Assembly: GCF_030704535.1 (NCBI RefSeq)
Contig: NC_081812.1
Coordinates: 21,055,501 to 21,119,500 of the forward strand
Reading direction: 5' to 3'
Length of the DNA stretch: 64,000 bases
Source of the DNA: Vitis vinifera
Taxonomy: Eukaryota; Streptophyta; Magnoliopsida; Vitales; Vitaceae
Part shown: positions 34,425-46,752 of the stretch, piece after piece
Numbering within the stretch: the first letter of the stretch is position 1
Layout: every line of letters starts with the position of its first letter
Translations under genes and position numbers: made by a program
The notes under the pieces: model-generated
What the model saw: the letters and a program-made list of their open reading frames with translations, nothing else
What the model was told of the DNA's origin: nothing
The model's database searches: none

Positions 34425-37279
34425 TGAGAGAAGATTACATAAATAAATAAATCCACCTCCCCAACCAGCTTGTACGTGCACTACTAAGTGCCATTCTGTC
34501 TGTTTTCTGAGACTTTTCTCCCCTTTGAAAAGTCCTACATTACATCCTCATATTGAAGTTAATAATTCTCTATCCTCTGGATTTCACTTCTTTTAGGAAG
34601 GGGAAATGCAATTTTTAGCTAGGTTCATTGAATCCCAATTACTTTAGAGCTTCCACTATGAACTTTAAGAATATGTTTTATATAATGATTTTAAAAAGTG
34701 TTTTTAATTTTTTTAATATTTAAAATTTTTTATTTTTTAAGTGTTAAAAATAATAAAAAATACTTTTTAAAATTACTATTAAATACACTCTTAAAATATG
34801 TTTCACAATAATTTTAAAAAATAATTTTAATTTTTTTTTAAAAATTATTAAAAATATTAAAAACATTTTTTAAAATCACGATAACTTAAAAGATTGCAAC
34901 TTTCAGGTCACATTAAATTCACCATCAAATGCACTGTGCTCAAATGTACAGCAACTTAAGATACTTAAATGCAACTTCCAGGTCACATTAAATTGGGATT
35001 AATCTGAGTTTCTGACCCACTTCAAATAAAGGTAAATATAAAACACTAGGCTCCTTTTGGGCCGCACGAAAATATCAGACCCTTACATCTTGTTTCGTAC
35101 GCGGATGTGAGGTAATGGGATGAATAGTCAAATAACTTAATCCGAGATCTTTCTGGTTCTAATGTAAACACCTCCCTTTTGATGATTTTTCCCCATCCGA
35201 GTCCCACTCTCCGTCTACTCCAACTTAGACTAAACGGCACGCACGGCATGAAAAATAAAGGAATTAAAAAATTTACTCCTATTAATATTTTTAATGTCAC
35301 AATTGTATATTCAATTTTTAAATTTTGAATATAAAATAATATATAATATATTATTTTTTAAAGCATTATAAATATAAAATTACCTAATAATAATAATACA
35401 TAGAAATAATTTATTAAAATGATGAAATACTTCTCATGTTTATAAATTTATTTTTTTTTTCATATTTTTATTTGAAGATTAACTCATTTTTAATATAAAT
35501 ATCATTGACTATTTCAAGTATTTATATTATATTTAAAAAAAATATTTTTAGAAGAAAATATAAGAAGATTTTTATCAATATGAAACCAAAAAAAATAAAG
35601 GATTAAATTTTAAAATTTGAGTTTTTAATAATCATTTTAATTAAATAATCCTAATATATAATCATGGTATGAATTAGGGTAGCGAAGGGATTTTTTTTTC
35701 ATTTTTATTTTTGTCTAATTATATATATAAATAATGAGTCCCACTTCCCTTCCGTTTTCTTATCCCTTTTCAAAAAGAAAAGAAAAAAAAAAGGAGTAAT
35801 ATAAAAATAATACTTATTTAGTAAATCTTCAATATTATTAATCAAGAAAAGTAAGGCAGCAAAGACTTGAGCAACGAGGTTCCTAAATGCAAGTGTGGAG
35901 AGGGTGATGACCAAGACCAAAACATTAGCCACATAAAATGCCAATTGCCAAACCATATCATTGCCCCTATTTCAAACAAGATTAGCCACATAATTTGCAC
36001 ATGGGCAGCAGAAGAAGTCACTATCCATGTGGAAATTCCCCTTGTCCACTCTTAGCAAACAATGTGCGTTGATGGAAAACATTTTCCAGGCCGTTGGATT
36101 TGAGTGATGGTATGTGGAAATTTGAAGCTTTAAGAAGTGGGTATCATAAATTTATCAAATTACAATTGGTTCAATGACTTAGTCTATCTTGATAGGCTTG
36201 GAGTGGGACTTGACCCAACTGGCTGCACTTGGTGACGAGCGCAAATCATGGTGTGACAACTGACAAATAAAACTCCAAAATCCAATTTGATTTCCGGATA
36301 AGGATGATTTTATTAGAAAGTTCTTAAATATTGATATTGAGATGAGTAATAATAAAATTGGTTCTTTTCGATTATGGAGTGGAATAATTTAAATTAGAAT
36401 GAAACATAAAAAAGATTTAGAAATGCGCCAAAGTTTTGTTTTTTAAGTTTATGTTTCACAACTTTTTTTAAGAATATTTTTTATTTCTTTATAAAAAAAA
36501 ACAATAAAAACATGTTTTACAACTAGAAATTTATTATTTATTTTTTATTCTTAAAAATATAAAATATAATATTTTGAAGTGTATTTTTTAGTTATTTTTA
36601 ATTGTTTTTACTTATTTTTTAAAAATAATTATATAATTACGTAAAATGATTAAAAAAATATTAATTAAATATAAAAATATTTCCAAATTATATTTAAAAA
36701 TATTAATAATAGGTTAAAAATATTCTATGATTGTAAATGAATTTTTGTTTTATAAAATATTAAATAATAATTTTTAAAACTTATTTTTAAAAATAATTAT
36801 CAATGGTCTAAATCATTTAAGTTGTTGTCGTCTGTACGACCTACCTACCACCACAAAAAACTTGATATTAAAAATCAAAATAGCACTTAAGCGTAACTCT
36901 TAAAGCTACGTAGTAGACAAGTTAAAAAATTCATGTAGGTTCATATCTTAGTTATCATGTTAAATCTTGGGATAATCAATAATGAAATCATTCTCACTTT
37001 GTAAAATTAATATTTCACCATTTTTTAACCTAAAAATTACCTATTTTGGACAAAAATGTCCTTATCTTTTCTCATAAAAATAACTTTAGGGTATTTATGT
37101 TAAAATTAGATTACACTTCAAGTTCAAAAATTAAAAAGATTAGTTTTACAAATTTAAGATTCTTTCATCCTTTTTAACCTATTAATCCTTAAATATTTCA
37201 AATAATTGGTATATATATAGAGTAGACTTGGGCTCAAAAAAGTAAAAATAAAAATGGGAAGGTGTTAATGTCTCCATAT
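34425..37279. other. Intergenic, AT-rich dispersed repeats
   Basis: About 34660-34870 and about 36430-36790 are made of repeated A/T words of the type ATTTTTAAAA around CACTCTTAAA or TTTCACAA; similar blocks recur at 39370-39950, 41020-41545 and 42100-42350, probably old MITE-like repeats. About 35840-36055 has a small frame on each strand without a known domain. No gene is supported. Confidence 0.45.
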
Positions 37280-37567
37280 AAGTCAGATATATGCAAAAAC
37301 TGAATTAAGGAAATTTCTAAAACAACTTCACATCAATATGGATAGGAATCAGCCAATCAGGGAAGAGATTGGCATATAAGGATATATGATAAAAGCACTA
37401 TACTATTTTATTAAACATGCTAGCCTTTCTAAGGCGCTTTTACAGTAAGCATATAAAGCTCTGCATGACACTTTTTGATGCGGCATGCTGCATGCGGCAC
37501 GCGGCAGCTCAGCACTCATGAGCCCTTATTTAGGATAATATATAGTTAACCATGCCCTTTGCTGCAC

Positions 37568-38508
37568 TCAATTTCGAGTATGGTATACAGGCTGTTTATT
37601 TGGATAAAAGAGGCCCCAATGTTTCTCAAACGCCGGTTCTTTCTTATTCTCATTAAACATGGAAAATAGGTAAGTTTGTATAGGTTTTCCAGGCCTCTTG
37701 GGAGTTCCTCCCTTCACGTGCCGAAGCAAATTTGTGTTGTAAGTCCTAGCATTCTCGACTGTCGAAGCCAACCCACCAGCCGATGGCCAACCAGTCTCAG
37801 CCACAACAATCTCCAAAGAACCCCCACCAGCCTTCTCCAGAGCTGAGTAAGCAGCATCCAGTACTGCATCGAACATGTTTTGGTACCCAAACTGCCCATC
37901 ATGCACCACTACTCCGGGAGATGTGAAGAGAGCATATTCCAGACTCATGAGATGAGGGCTGCCAATGTAACTGAAATAGGTATACATGTTCAGGAAAAAT
38001 GGGGCATGGGTGTCCACTAGGAATCGGATGATTGGATTAATGAATGATTCCATATGGGGTTTGAAGGAACCTTTGGATGGAGGGTAGGATTCTCCAAGGA
38101 TCTCGGTGCTGAAGGGGGTTGAGACCTTGATTTGGTTGCCAAGTCCAGCCTCTGAAATTGCCCGATGAATGTTTTTCATGGCCCCCAGGAGATGATTTGC
38201 TTCCCATGCGGGAGGATGTATTTCATTGCCAACAGCTATGTATCGAAAATTGACATTGGCATAGTTTCTAATGTTGTTGTGGACCCAAGAATATGCGTTG
38301 GCCATGTTGGTAGCAATGTGGCAAAGATCTTCGTTTGCTACACCAACCATGACCTCGATATTAGAGCCTCTGAGGGCTTGGAGGACATGTGGGAGGGGAG
38401 AGTAAATCCGCATTCTTGGGATGTTGTTGTGTTTGTAGAGATGTATAACTTCGTGGGGTGGTGGTAAGTTGTCCCCCAGTAATCCGTAGCAAACTCCAAC
38501 GTGGGCAC
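37568..38508 (-). CDS. GH17 beta-1,3-glucanase gene 7, exon 2 only recognisable
   Basis: The main exon (37568-38508, 312 codons plus stop) is open and follows a CAG acceptor like the other members. It reads from [15 protein letters not shown] to KQPVYHTRN, with acid/base Glu in AVGNEI and nucleophile Glu in [12 protein letters not shown]-terminal differences ([14 protein letters not shown]) are private. No signal-peptide exon is visible upstream on the - strand between 38509 and the TATA box at 38925-38932; the only short frame there (38770-38991) has no leader. Without exon 1, translation could begin at the internal ATG at 38413, which would lose the first strand of the barrel and the secretion signal. 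It may be a partly dead gene or use an unrecognised first exon. Confidence 0.75.
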
Positions 38509-38924
38509 CTGCTTTGAAAATGATCAGTCTCTGCTAAAAAGATTGATACAGTTTTAAATGAAGATTGCGACAATTTTAATGTCCAATTAACTAACTAAAA
38601 AATATGCTGCCCACGTTAAATAATAGAAGCAAAGCGCATACGACATACAATGGGTCCCGGCAAAGTGAATATTTCAAATAAAAGTCAAACTTTTCGGATA
38701 AAGCAGTCCGCCACAAATGGTAAGTAAGACACAGAAGCAGTTGCAGCAGAAAATTAAAAGATGGAATGATCAGGTTGTACCAAAATTTCTCATTTCCACG
38801 GCAGTGACTTCTTTTAGTTTTCCCCTTGAGCCTTCAGAAGCCAAAAGCTTCTCTGTTCTCCCACAATACACCCTCCCAGCTGCCGAACCACTCCTCTTAC
38901 CTATTTCTTTTCGTCCCTTCTCTC

Positions 38925-38932
38925 CTTTTATA
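38925..38932 (-). promoter_or_regulatory. TATA-like box upstream of glucanase gene 7
   Basis: TATAAAAG on the gene strand, but about 420 bp from exon 2 with no leader exon in between. The W-box block is not found upstream of it. Confidence 0.4.
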
Positions 38933-39171
38933 GCTTCCCATTCCAGGACCCAGCTTAATTCCGACGCAGGAACCCTCATTGCAATCGACATGTATCATGT
39001 GTGTAGAATTCCCAAACAGCAGCCGCCGCATAATCCCCAGATTTAACCCATGCTGCTCGTGATCAGAATGATATTTGTGAGTCCTGGAATCCCATGCCTG
39101 AGCAGAAGCATTGGATTTTGAAGCAAATTAAAGCTTCAAGAACAAGCAATCAAGATATTCAGAGCAACCTC

Positions 39172-42100
39172 CATTACAGAAGTGGCTTCTTTTGTCAAGA
39201 GTTATGCATGTTACCTCATAGGCATTAGGTACGACGCATGTCTCCCAAACAGTTGGTATGATCATAAGACACAAGTCACACTTTCCATTGGTCAAAATTC
39301 TATTATATCCACCCAAGAATCAATTGCAAAATGCGATGTTCAATAGTTTAATTATGCCATGTTTGGTTGCAGCGATATATATGTGAAAACAGTTTTTTTT
39401 TTCTATTTTTTCTTTCTACGTTTTTTTAGAAAATTCTTATTAAAAATAAATTTAAAACTTCAAGAATAGGATGCTTCTTTTTTATAAAAAAAACTATTTT
39501 CAAAAGTCAAAACTAAATGAAATCATAAAAAATACGTAAAAACATCAAATTACTCTTTGGTAACTATTTTTTTAAAACAACTCTAAAAAATAGTTTAATT
39601 TGAGAATAATTTTTTTAAATTGATATTTGATTTTTGTAGAATAAAATTCTATTTGAAAACTTAAAATATTTTTAATTTGTTTTTAATATTTTTAAATATA
39701 TTTTAAAAATAAAATTTATATATAATGTTTTATTTTTAATTATTCTACATGATCGTATAATTATTTCTTAAAACAACACAACAAATGAAAACAACTAAAA
39801 GATGTTTATTAAAAATACTATATTTTTTTATTCTTAAGAATAGAAAATAGAAAACATAAAACAATTTTTAGTTATCAAACTGTTTTTTACGTTTTTTGTT
39901 CTAGAGAATATAAAAATATTCTAAAAAATAGTTTTCAAACAAGTTCTAAAAACCTCATTTAAAAGACGAGGCTGATTTTATGACAATAATTTATTTTAAT
40001 ATCATCCTAAGTGTTTTTCAAAGTCAAATAGAAAGATTAATTAATTATAAAAGACAATGTTGCAACAAATTTAAAAAAAAAATTACTTTTTTTTTGCTTT
40101 TATAAATAAAAATATATTCACTTGTATATTTACTTTAATTAATTTATATACTTATTTATAGGAAAATACAAAATAAGAAACTAAAATGATAAATAATCCT
40201 ATTGATAGGAAAACAAAGAACAATGTAACATGGACAGATCTTTAAACTTAAGTTTGGTCTATATTAAATAATCGAAAATAATTTTGATAATTAATTAATT
40301 GATTAATAAATACAATGTCAAATAAATAACAAAATTAATTTTTTTAGATTATCACATTTTGACTTGATGGGAAATCAATGCAAAAATAAATGGCTTGGAT
40401 AACAACAAATGAGTTAACACAAGATGGCTAGCAAAGGAGTGAATCGATCGAGATGACTACTAGGGTTAGTGGTTGTGGTAGATCTACTCTTATATTTTTA
40501 TATACAAATCATTTCATACTTAAAATGTTTTAATAAATAAATAAAAGAGAAAATAAATAAATTAAGTAAATACTTAAAATAATAAGTGGATGCAAATAAA
40601 TCAATTTTGATATATATATAACAAAATTATTGTATTTACACGTCAAAATTAATCTATTATAAATAAGATTATCTTCTTGTTAATAAAATAATAAATTATA
40701 AAATATAACGATTTTTCCTATTAAAATAAATTTTGTATGTAAAAAGTGAAAATTCATAAATTATACTCTTTTCTCACTTTTTTTTTATTTTATGCCCAAG
40801 GCATTTATCAAATTACCAAATCAATTTATTTACTTTAAGAAATTATTTTCTTTTTCATTTATCTTAAAACAATATAAATTTGCATAATTTGAAATACAAT
40901 TAGATTTGAACATACTTAAATTGCCTACTAAAATAATTGCAAAAATTATCTCTTTATTCACTTATACATAGAAATGCATATAAATTAATCCATCTTTTTA
41001 TATGGGAGTGATTTTGAAGAAGAAATTTAGTTTGTTAGTGATTTTAAGAAGTGTTTCAAACCTTTTTAACATTTAAAATTTTGAATCATTCAAATGTTAG
41101 AAAAGCTAAAAACATTTTCTAAAATCACTATCAAAAGCACTCTTATAGCATATTTTAATATTTCTAATATTTTAAAATTTTTATCATTCAAATATTAGAA
41201 ATGCTAAAAATACTTTCTAAAATCACTTCCAAACACACTCTTTAAGCATTTCTAATATTTGAAAAATAAAATATTTTAAATATTAAAAAGACTAAAAACA
41301 TTTCTCAGAATCACTATCAAACTAACTCTTAGAGTTCATTTGATAGTAATTTAAGGAAGCGTTTTTAATATTTCTAATACTTGAAATTTTTTAACATTCA
41401 AGTATTAGAAATACTAAAAAAAACTTTCTAGAATCATTCTCAAATGTACTCTTAGAATCCATTTTATAGTAATTTTAAAAAACGCTTCTAGCATTTTTTT
41501 TTTCAGTATTAAAAATATTAAAAACACTTTTTAGAATCATTGTCAAATATACTCTTAACCTATGAGGTTATTTTTCCACCCGAACCAATGAAAGCAACAA
41601 AGCTTTTAATAGCCGGGTCAGTTCGAAAATTCTGAAGGGTGATTTTATAGGAAACCGCTAGCCCACGAGAAATGAATTAGTTTCGATATGTGTTTCCTTG
41701 GCAATATTATAATTAATTCAAATAAAAATGCAGTCGCATTTTAAGACTGCCCACAACCTCATTGAACCCAACCTCATAATATAACTCATTATTGTAAGAA
41801 CCACAACACCTCGGCAAAAAATTATTCACACATTTTTTTCTCTTGTTGCACAAAGGATACAACAGAGATTGCCAAGGGATGACAAATTGTTGAGTGCGAG
41901 ACAAATCCACCATCAAAGACAAAATACTTCCAAAAAAGATGTTTGTAATAGAACACAAATTTCCAAATACAATTTGAGATTTTAATTCTAAAACTAGAAG
42001 GTGAGAGAAAAAGCAAAACCATAGGGCAGAATAGTTTTCGATTCTCCAGAATTTAAAAAATAAGAAAATACATTTAACAACCAAAAAGCCATTTTCTATT

Positions 42101-42870
42101 TTCTGTTTGATGTTTTCAAAGAACATCCTTTAATTGTTTTCACTTGTTTTTTTAGGGTTGTTTTAAAAAATAATTATACAAACAGGTAATGAATAAAGTT
42201 AACGCACTAGATATAAAAATATTTTTAAAACATATTTAAAAACATTAAAAGCATGTTAAAAACATTTTTAGTTTCCAAGCAGACTTTTGTTCTACAAAAC
42301 ATCAAAAAACAATTTTCAAAAACCATTTTTTCGAACTGTTTTCGAAATCAGTTACAAAAAAAAGGCATACTTTCGTTTGCACCTTAACAAGCATACAATT
42401 GTTAAAATACTAATAAATAAATTCTACAACTCAAACTGCCTAAACTACAATGGCACATGAGAAAAGTTCTTAACCATATCAATGATTCAATATAGACCAC
42501 TTTCTATGATTTCTAAGCCACAAACTGCCTCATGAACAAGCTTTTTATTTATTTATTTTTATTAGAACCTGGGTACAAAGGGAAGTGCAAGAAAACATGA
42601 AATCCTTAGTCATGCCCATATAGCTGTAAAAGAGTAGAAATATACAGCCTCCCTAGATAACAATGAAATCAAGCCAAGCTTTGTGAAACAAGGAAAAATA
42701 AATAAGAGAAAACCGAAATTTTCAAACAACAAAAATACATTGTCCTCCCAAGATAAGAATGAAATCAAGCAAAGTTATATAAAAAGAGGGAAAATGAATA
42801 AGAGAAAGAAAATTTCAAAAGACAAAAACTCCCATAACAATTTACCCAACCCTGTCATTTGGATTAAGTT
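39172..42870. other. Gene-poor AT-rich region
   Basis: About 39355-39960 and 41020-41545 are AT-rich repeats; the latter consists of several imperfect tandem units of about 110-120 bp around CTAAAATCACT and CAAA-ACACTCTT. About 42650-42820 has two imperfect copies of a segment of about 95 bp (AATGAAATCAAGC...). No coding region is supported. Confidence 0.5.
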
Positions 42871-42943
42871 GAGATTGACGGGGCTCAAACCCGCAACTTC
42901 CGCATGGCAAGGGCATTGCTCAGACCAATTAAACTACAATCCC
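42871..42943 (-). pseudogene. Plastid-type tRNA-Asp (trnD) relic
   Basis: The - strand starts GGGATTGTAGTTTAATTGGT and ends with a T arm GCGGGTTTGAGCCCCGT and CAATCTC. This matches, from memory, plastid trnD-GUC. Acceptor, D and T stems can still pair, but the anticodon arm (ATGCC/TGCGG) is mispaired and the GTC anticodon is gone. Probably a nuclear insertion of plastid (or plastid-derived mitochondrial) DNA, and not a working tRNA gene. Confidence 0.7.
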
Positions 42944-45447
42944 AAGAAGCAAGGTCATAATGGTCAATATAAGCAACCAAACAAGCCGTTAAGGCAACAA
43001 ATACTTAAGTTCAATTACAATATATTAAATGACATACAATTATTTTGTGGGAGCAATACTTAAAAATCAAACACCTTCAAATCATAGTTTGTTGGACATA
43101 TATTTCAAAAATCATACATCTTTCAAATAGACCTTGTAAAGAAAGTGTGTTCATATCCATGTGCCGGGAGAAAATAATTCATATTAAGGCAATTTATATT
43201 ATATGCATCAATTTATATGAAAAATCAATTTATATTATATGCATCAACCCTACATCCCACATCATATTATGTCCTGATGAAACCTAAACAATTATCAGCC
43301 CAAAACACATAATGACTCCAAAATCATGGAAATACCACCATCACATCAACCCCACATCCCACATCATATTATTTCCTGCAGAAACCAAAATAATCATCAG
43401 CCCAAAACACATAATGAATCCAAAATCGTGAAAATACCACCATCACTCAGCATGGAACAAATAGTCCCCATTCAAAACCTACAAATACATAGGTAAATCT
43501 CAATGCTACAGCCCACACCATAATGACAGCGATTACAAATTGAAGGGATTTCTATAGTGCATTCGACTTATACAATTTAATAAGAAATTTAACCATGCCT
43601 ACCAAGAAATCCCCAAATAGAAACAAAACAATAGAAAGTAGAATTATCACACAAGGAAGCCCATCAGGCATCTGCAGAATTAACGCAAATCCAACGCTGC
43701 TATTCTTTCTCCTACTCATGGATATAACTCAAATACAACATAAAAATCAGATGGCTTGAAAAAGTTTACCAATCCATCAAATCCTTTCTGATATACTTTG
43801 AAAATATCAGATACAACATGAAAATCAGATGGCTTGAAACAGGTTTACCAATCTATCAAATCCTTTCTGAAGTACTTTGAAAATATGTACCAGTTTCTCA
43901 AAATCAAAGACTAAAAAAATTACATGAAAACATGCTTGGTAAACAGAAAGAATGAAGACCAAAGAAGAAGCAAAAATTTAACCTGGCCTGCATACCATTA
44001 CAGGAACCCAGATGAACCAAGTCTGAACAGAAGAATTAACCATGAAAGATGGATTCTGTTAGAAATAGTCTAAAATCATATGGTCTACCAACATTTTCTA
44101 GAATGACAAAAAAGTGCACACAGTTTCAGCCAAATATGAGGAAAAGAAAAGACTGATTGATGCAAGGTCAACACTACAGTCTTTATGTATGCCACTTATC
44201 TGGGTTATGTATGGATCTCACTTCAGCAGGTGCAGGTCTGATATAAATGCAGCTGCTAAAGCATGGTTCAAAATCGCAGTATCAGTCATTGACTGAGAGG
44301 GTTCTAAGGCACATGGCGTCTCGGTTCCGTATCGGGCTATACGCAGAACAAGATACTTAAAAGTTCAAAAAATTATAAAAATTATTTTTAATATAATTAA
44401 ATGAATTAACAAAACTAATAAACTTAATAATAAATCATTAACATAATAATAAATGAAATAATTTCTTAAATTATTAATAATAAATTAACATATAAAATAA
44501 TACACCTTATATAATACCATTACCATGTAAAATAATATGTTACCTAAATTAAAGTCATTCATACCATATTTAATATATAAAATACTAATTTTCAAATTTC
44601 TAATTCCAAATACCGTTGGCATATAAGGTAAAATGATGCAAATACATGAACATTTGAAATAATAAATCATTTTTATATAAAACAATGCATTAAGCCCTTT
44701 TCTTAAATTCTCAATCCAAAACATCCCTTATTCACACCACGGGATACCCGGTTTGCAGAAGCAAAAGCCTCTCTATAGTACACAGCCAAACAACACTACG
44801 GAGATCGAGCAAGGAAAGGCAACACCAACATGCAACGATCATCATCAATGAAAGAATGTGATGTGGTCGGTCACCACGACTACATCACTGACACAAAGCT
44901 TTCTTTCTTCTTCTTCTTATCCTTCACGGCTATGGATCTTGAAAAAAAAAATTATTTTTAAGAGAATCTCTCATATTTATTAAAGATTTCTCAGTTTTGG
45001 TTGCCCTTTGTTGTGATTTGAAAGGGAAAAAAATTTGGTTTAATCTGAGAATATTTAGATCTTAAACGATTGAACTCATAATTTCCACCAAGTTCACACT
45101 GAATCTCAACCGAGGCGACCAAGTTTAACCGATTCTTAGTTGGGTCTGTGTTGAAGATGGTACCGGGTATCGGACTCGACGCAGAAAGGTTCCAGACAAA
45201 TACGACTCGGCCAAGTCATATTAGACTCCACCGATATTTTGAACCATGTGCTAAAGTGACATACATCATCTGCCAAAGTCAAACCTGCACCTGCTAAAGT
45301 GACATACATCAACACCGTCCCATTTCTGATCCTAATTTGCTTAGGTTCCTTCACTTATTTGTGAAAGAACCCTACCCACATAGTAAATTTCCTGAAAAGT
45401 TCCACACACAGAGAGCTTCCATGTTTGAAAGATGAGATTCTAAAATC

Positions 45448-45497
<50 letters not shown>

Positions 45498-46620
45498 TCA
45501 CATCAAAAGCTATCAACAACCTTATTGAACCAAACCTCATAATAATATAACTAATACTCATAATAAAAAAATAATTATCTACAAAGAAATATAGACATAT
45601 CCTCCTATGGTATTGTACAACATCTCAGGTATACAAGAAAGATTGCTAAGGGATGAAAAATTGTTGATCTTACATTTATTTAGACAGTATGGTAACAAAG
45701 AAATTGATGAGGTTGAATCTCTAAGATAGATTTGTTGCAATTTAAGTAAGACTAGTATTACTTTGAATTAAATTAGGATTAGTATTTGTTGGAGTTAAAT
45801 TAGGAGTAGTCAATTATTAGAATCATAATTAGGTTATAGGAGAATTAGAATTAGAGTCATAATAGGTTGTTAAAATCCTAATACACTCTGGATTTCTTAG
45901 ATGTCTATAAATAAGGCTAATTAATGTAAACCAAAGTATTAATTGATTGATGATTAATAATACTATGTTTTCTTGTGGAGTCTCCTAGAAGTCCTGAGTG
46001 CAACTCTAAAGTTCTACCCCTTCTTTTTATCTTAGTTCTCTATTTTTTTTTCCTTTTATGTTGTTGTCATAAACTTTATCTCTTATTCCTCTCCTTAAAC
46101 CCCTAACCCACCTATTTGATGGTAGATAGTCATCCTAGGGTTGCCCTACATAAAAAATACAAGGATCTCTAAGGACAAATGGATGACTTTTCAAACGATA
46201 TGGGACCTAGTCTACTTCTATTCATCTTTTTGGGCCTCTACAAGGGCATTCCTCTCAACATTATTCAACTTGATTGGCTTTCAATATGTAAATCAAAAGG
46301 TTTCAATAGCAATCATTTTCATGTCTTTTAGATTGTCTTGATAAAAAGAAAAAAAAAATGCATAATTGTTGAAATGGAGACAAATGGATTGGTATACTAC
46401 CAAACTTGCAAACTCAAAACGGATGGCCATAGAACTTGAGAATCTGAACCAAGAAGTAAAGCCATAATTCATAAGCTTCCAAACTTATTTATACTCAAGC
46501 AAAAAAATTTCAATGCTTTGCTTCGAATATTTAATTAATCAATAACTAGAGCGCTTCAACACACCATGAAAGCAAGTAAGAAGCATAGATGAATTATAAA
46601 AATCCAATTGTACTTCTTTG
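42944..46620. other. Gene-poor region with short tandem duplications and a microsatellite
   Basis: About 43246-43445: two copies of about 105 bp (CATCCCACATCATATTAT...). About 43740-43885: two copies of about 80 bp (AAAATCAGATGGCTTGAAA...). (TA)n at about 45458-45492. The short frames present have no recognisable domain. Confidence 0.5.
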
Positions 46621-46752
46621 GGCATCAGTGGGCCCTTGAGGTCTGGCTCAAGTGCTAAAGGGTTGGAGAGGGTTTATGGGAGGTTTTAAGTTCAAGTCTC
46701 AATGGAGACAAAAATTTACCTACCAACAAAAAGTTCTCTAGGCATTAGTGGG
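46621..46752 (+). mobile_element. Small tRNA-derived SINE-like insertion
   Basis: Contains an RNA polymerase III A box (TGGCTCAAGTG at 46644-46654) and B box (GTTCAAGTC at 46690-46698) at tRNA-like spacing. It is flanked by near-perfect 12-bp direct repeats GGCATCAGTGGG (46621-46632) and GGCATTAGTGGG (46741-46752). The body is about 108 bp. Family not identified. Confidence 0.6.

Larger units (their letters stand above)
37280..39171. repeat. Duplication block (uninterrupted copy) matching 53078-54194 and 55005-55784
   Basis: Base-by-base reading shows only a handful of differences from the second copy. The left edge is 37280/53078. The right part (38392-39171) matches 55005-55784 in reverse orientation. 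It contains glucanase gene 7 and its 5' region. Confidence 0.9.

Noticed and set aside
41713-42126. 137-codon frame on the - strand
   Set aside because: Low-complexity hydrophobic translation in AT-rich repeat DNA; no motif or splice support.
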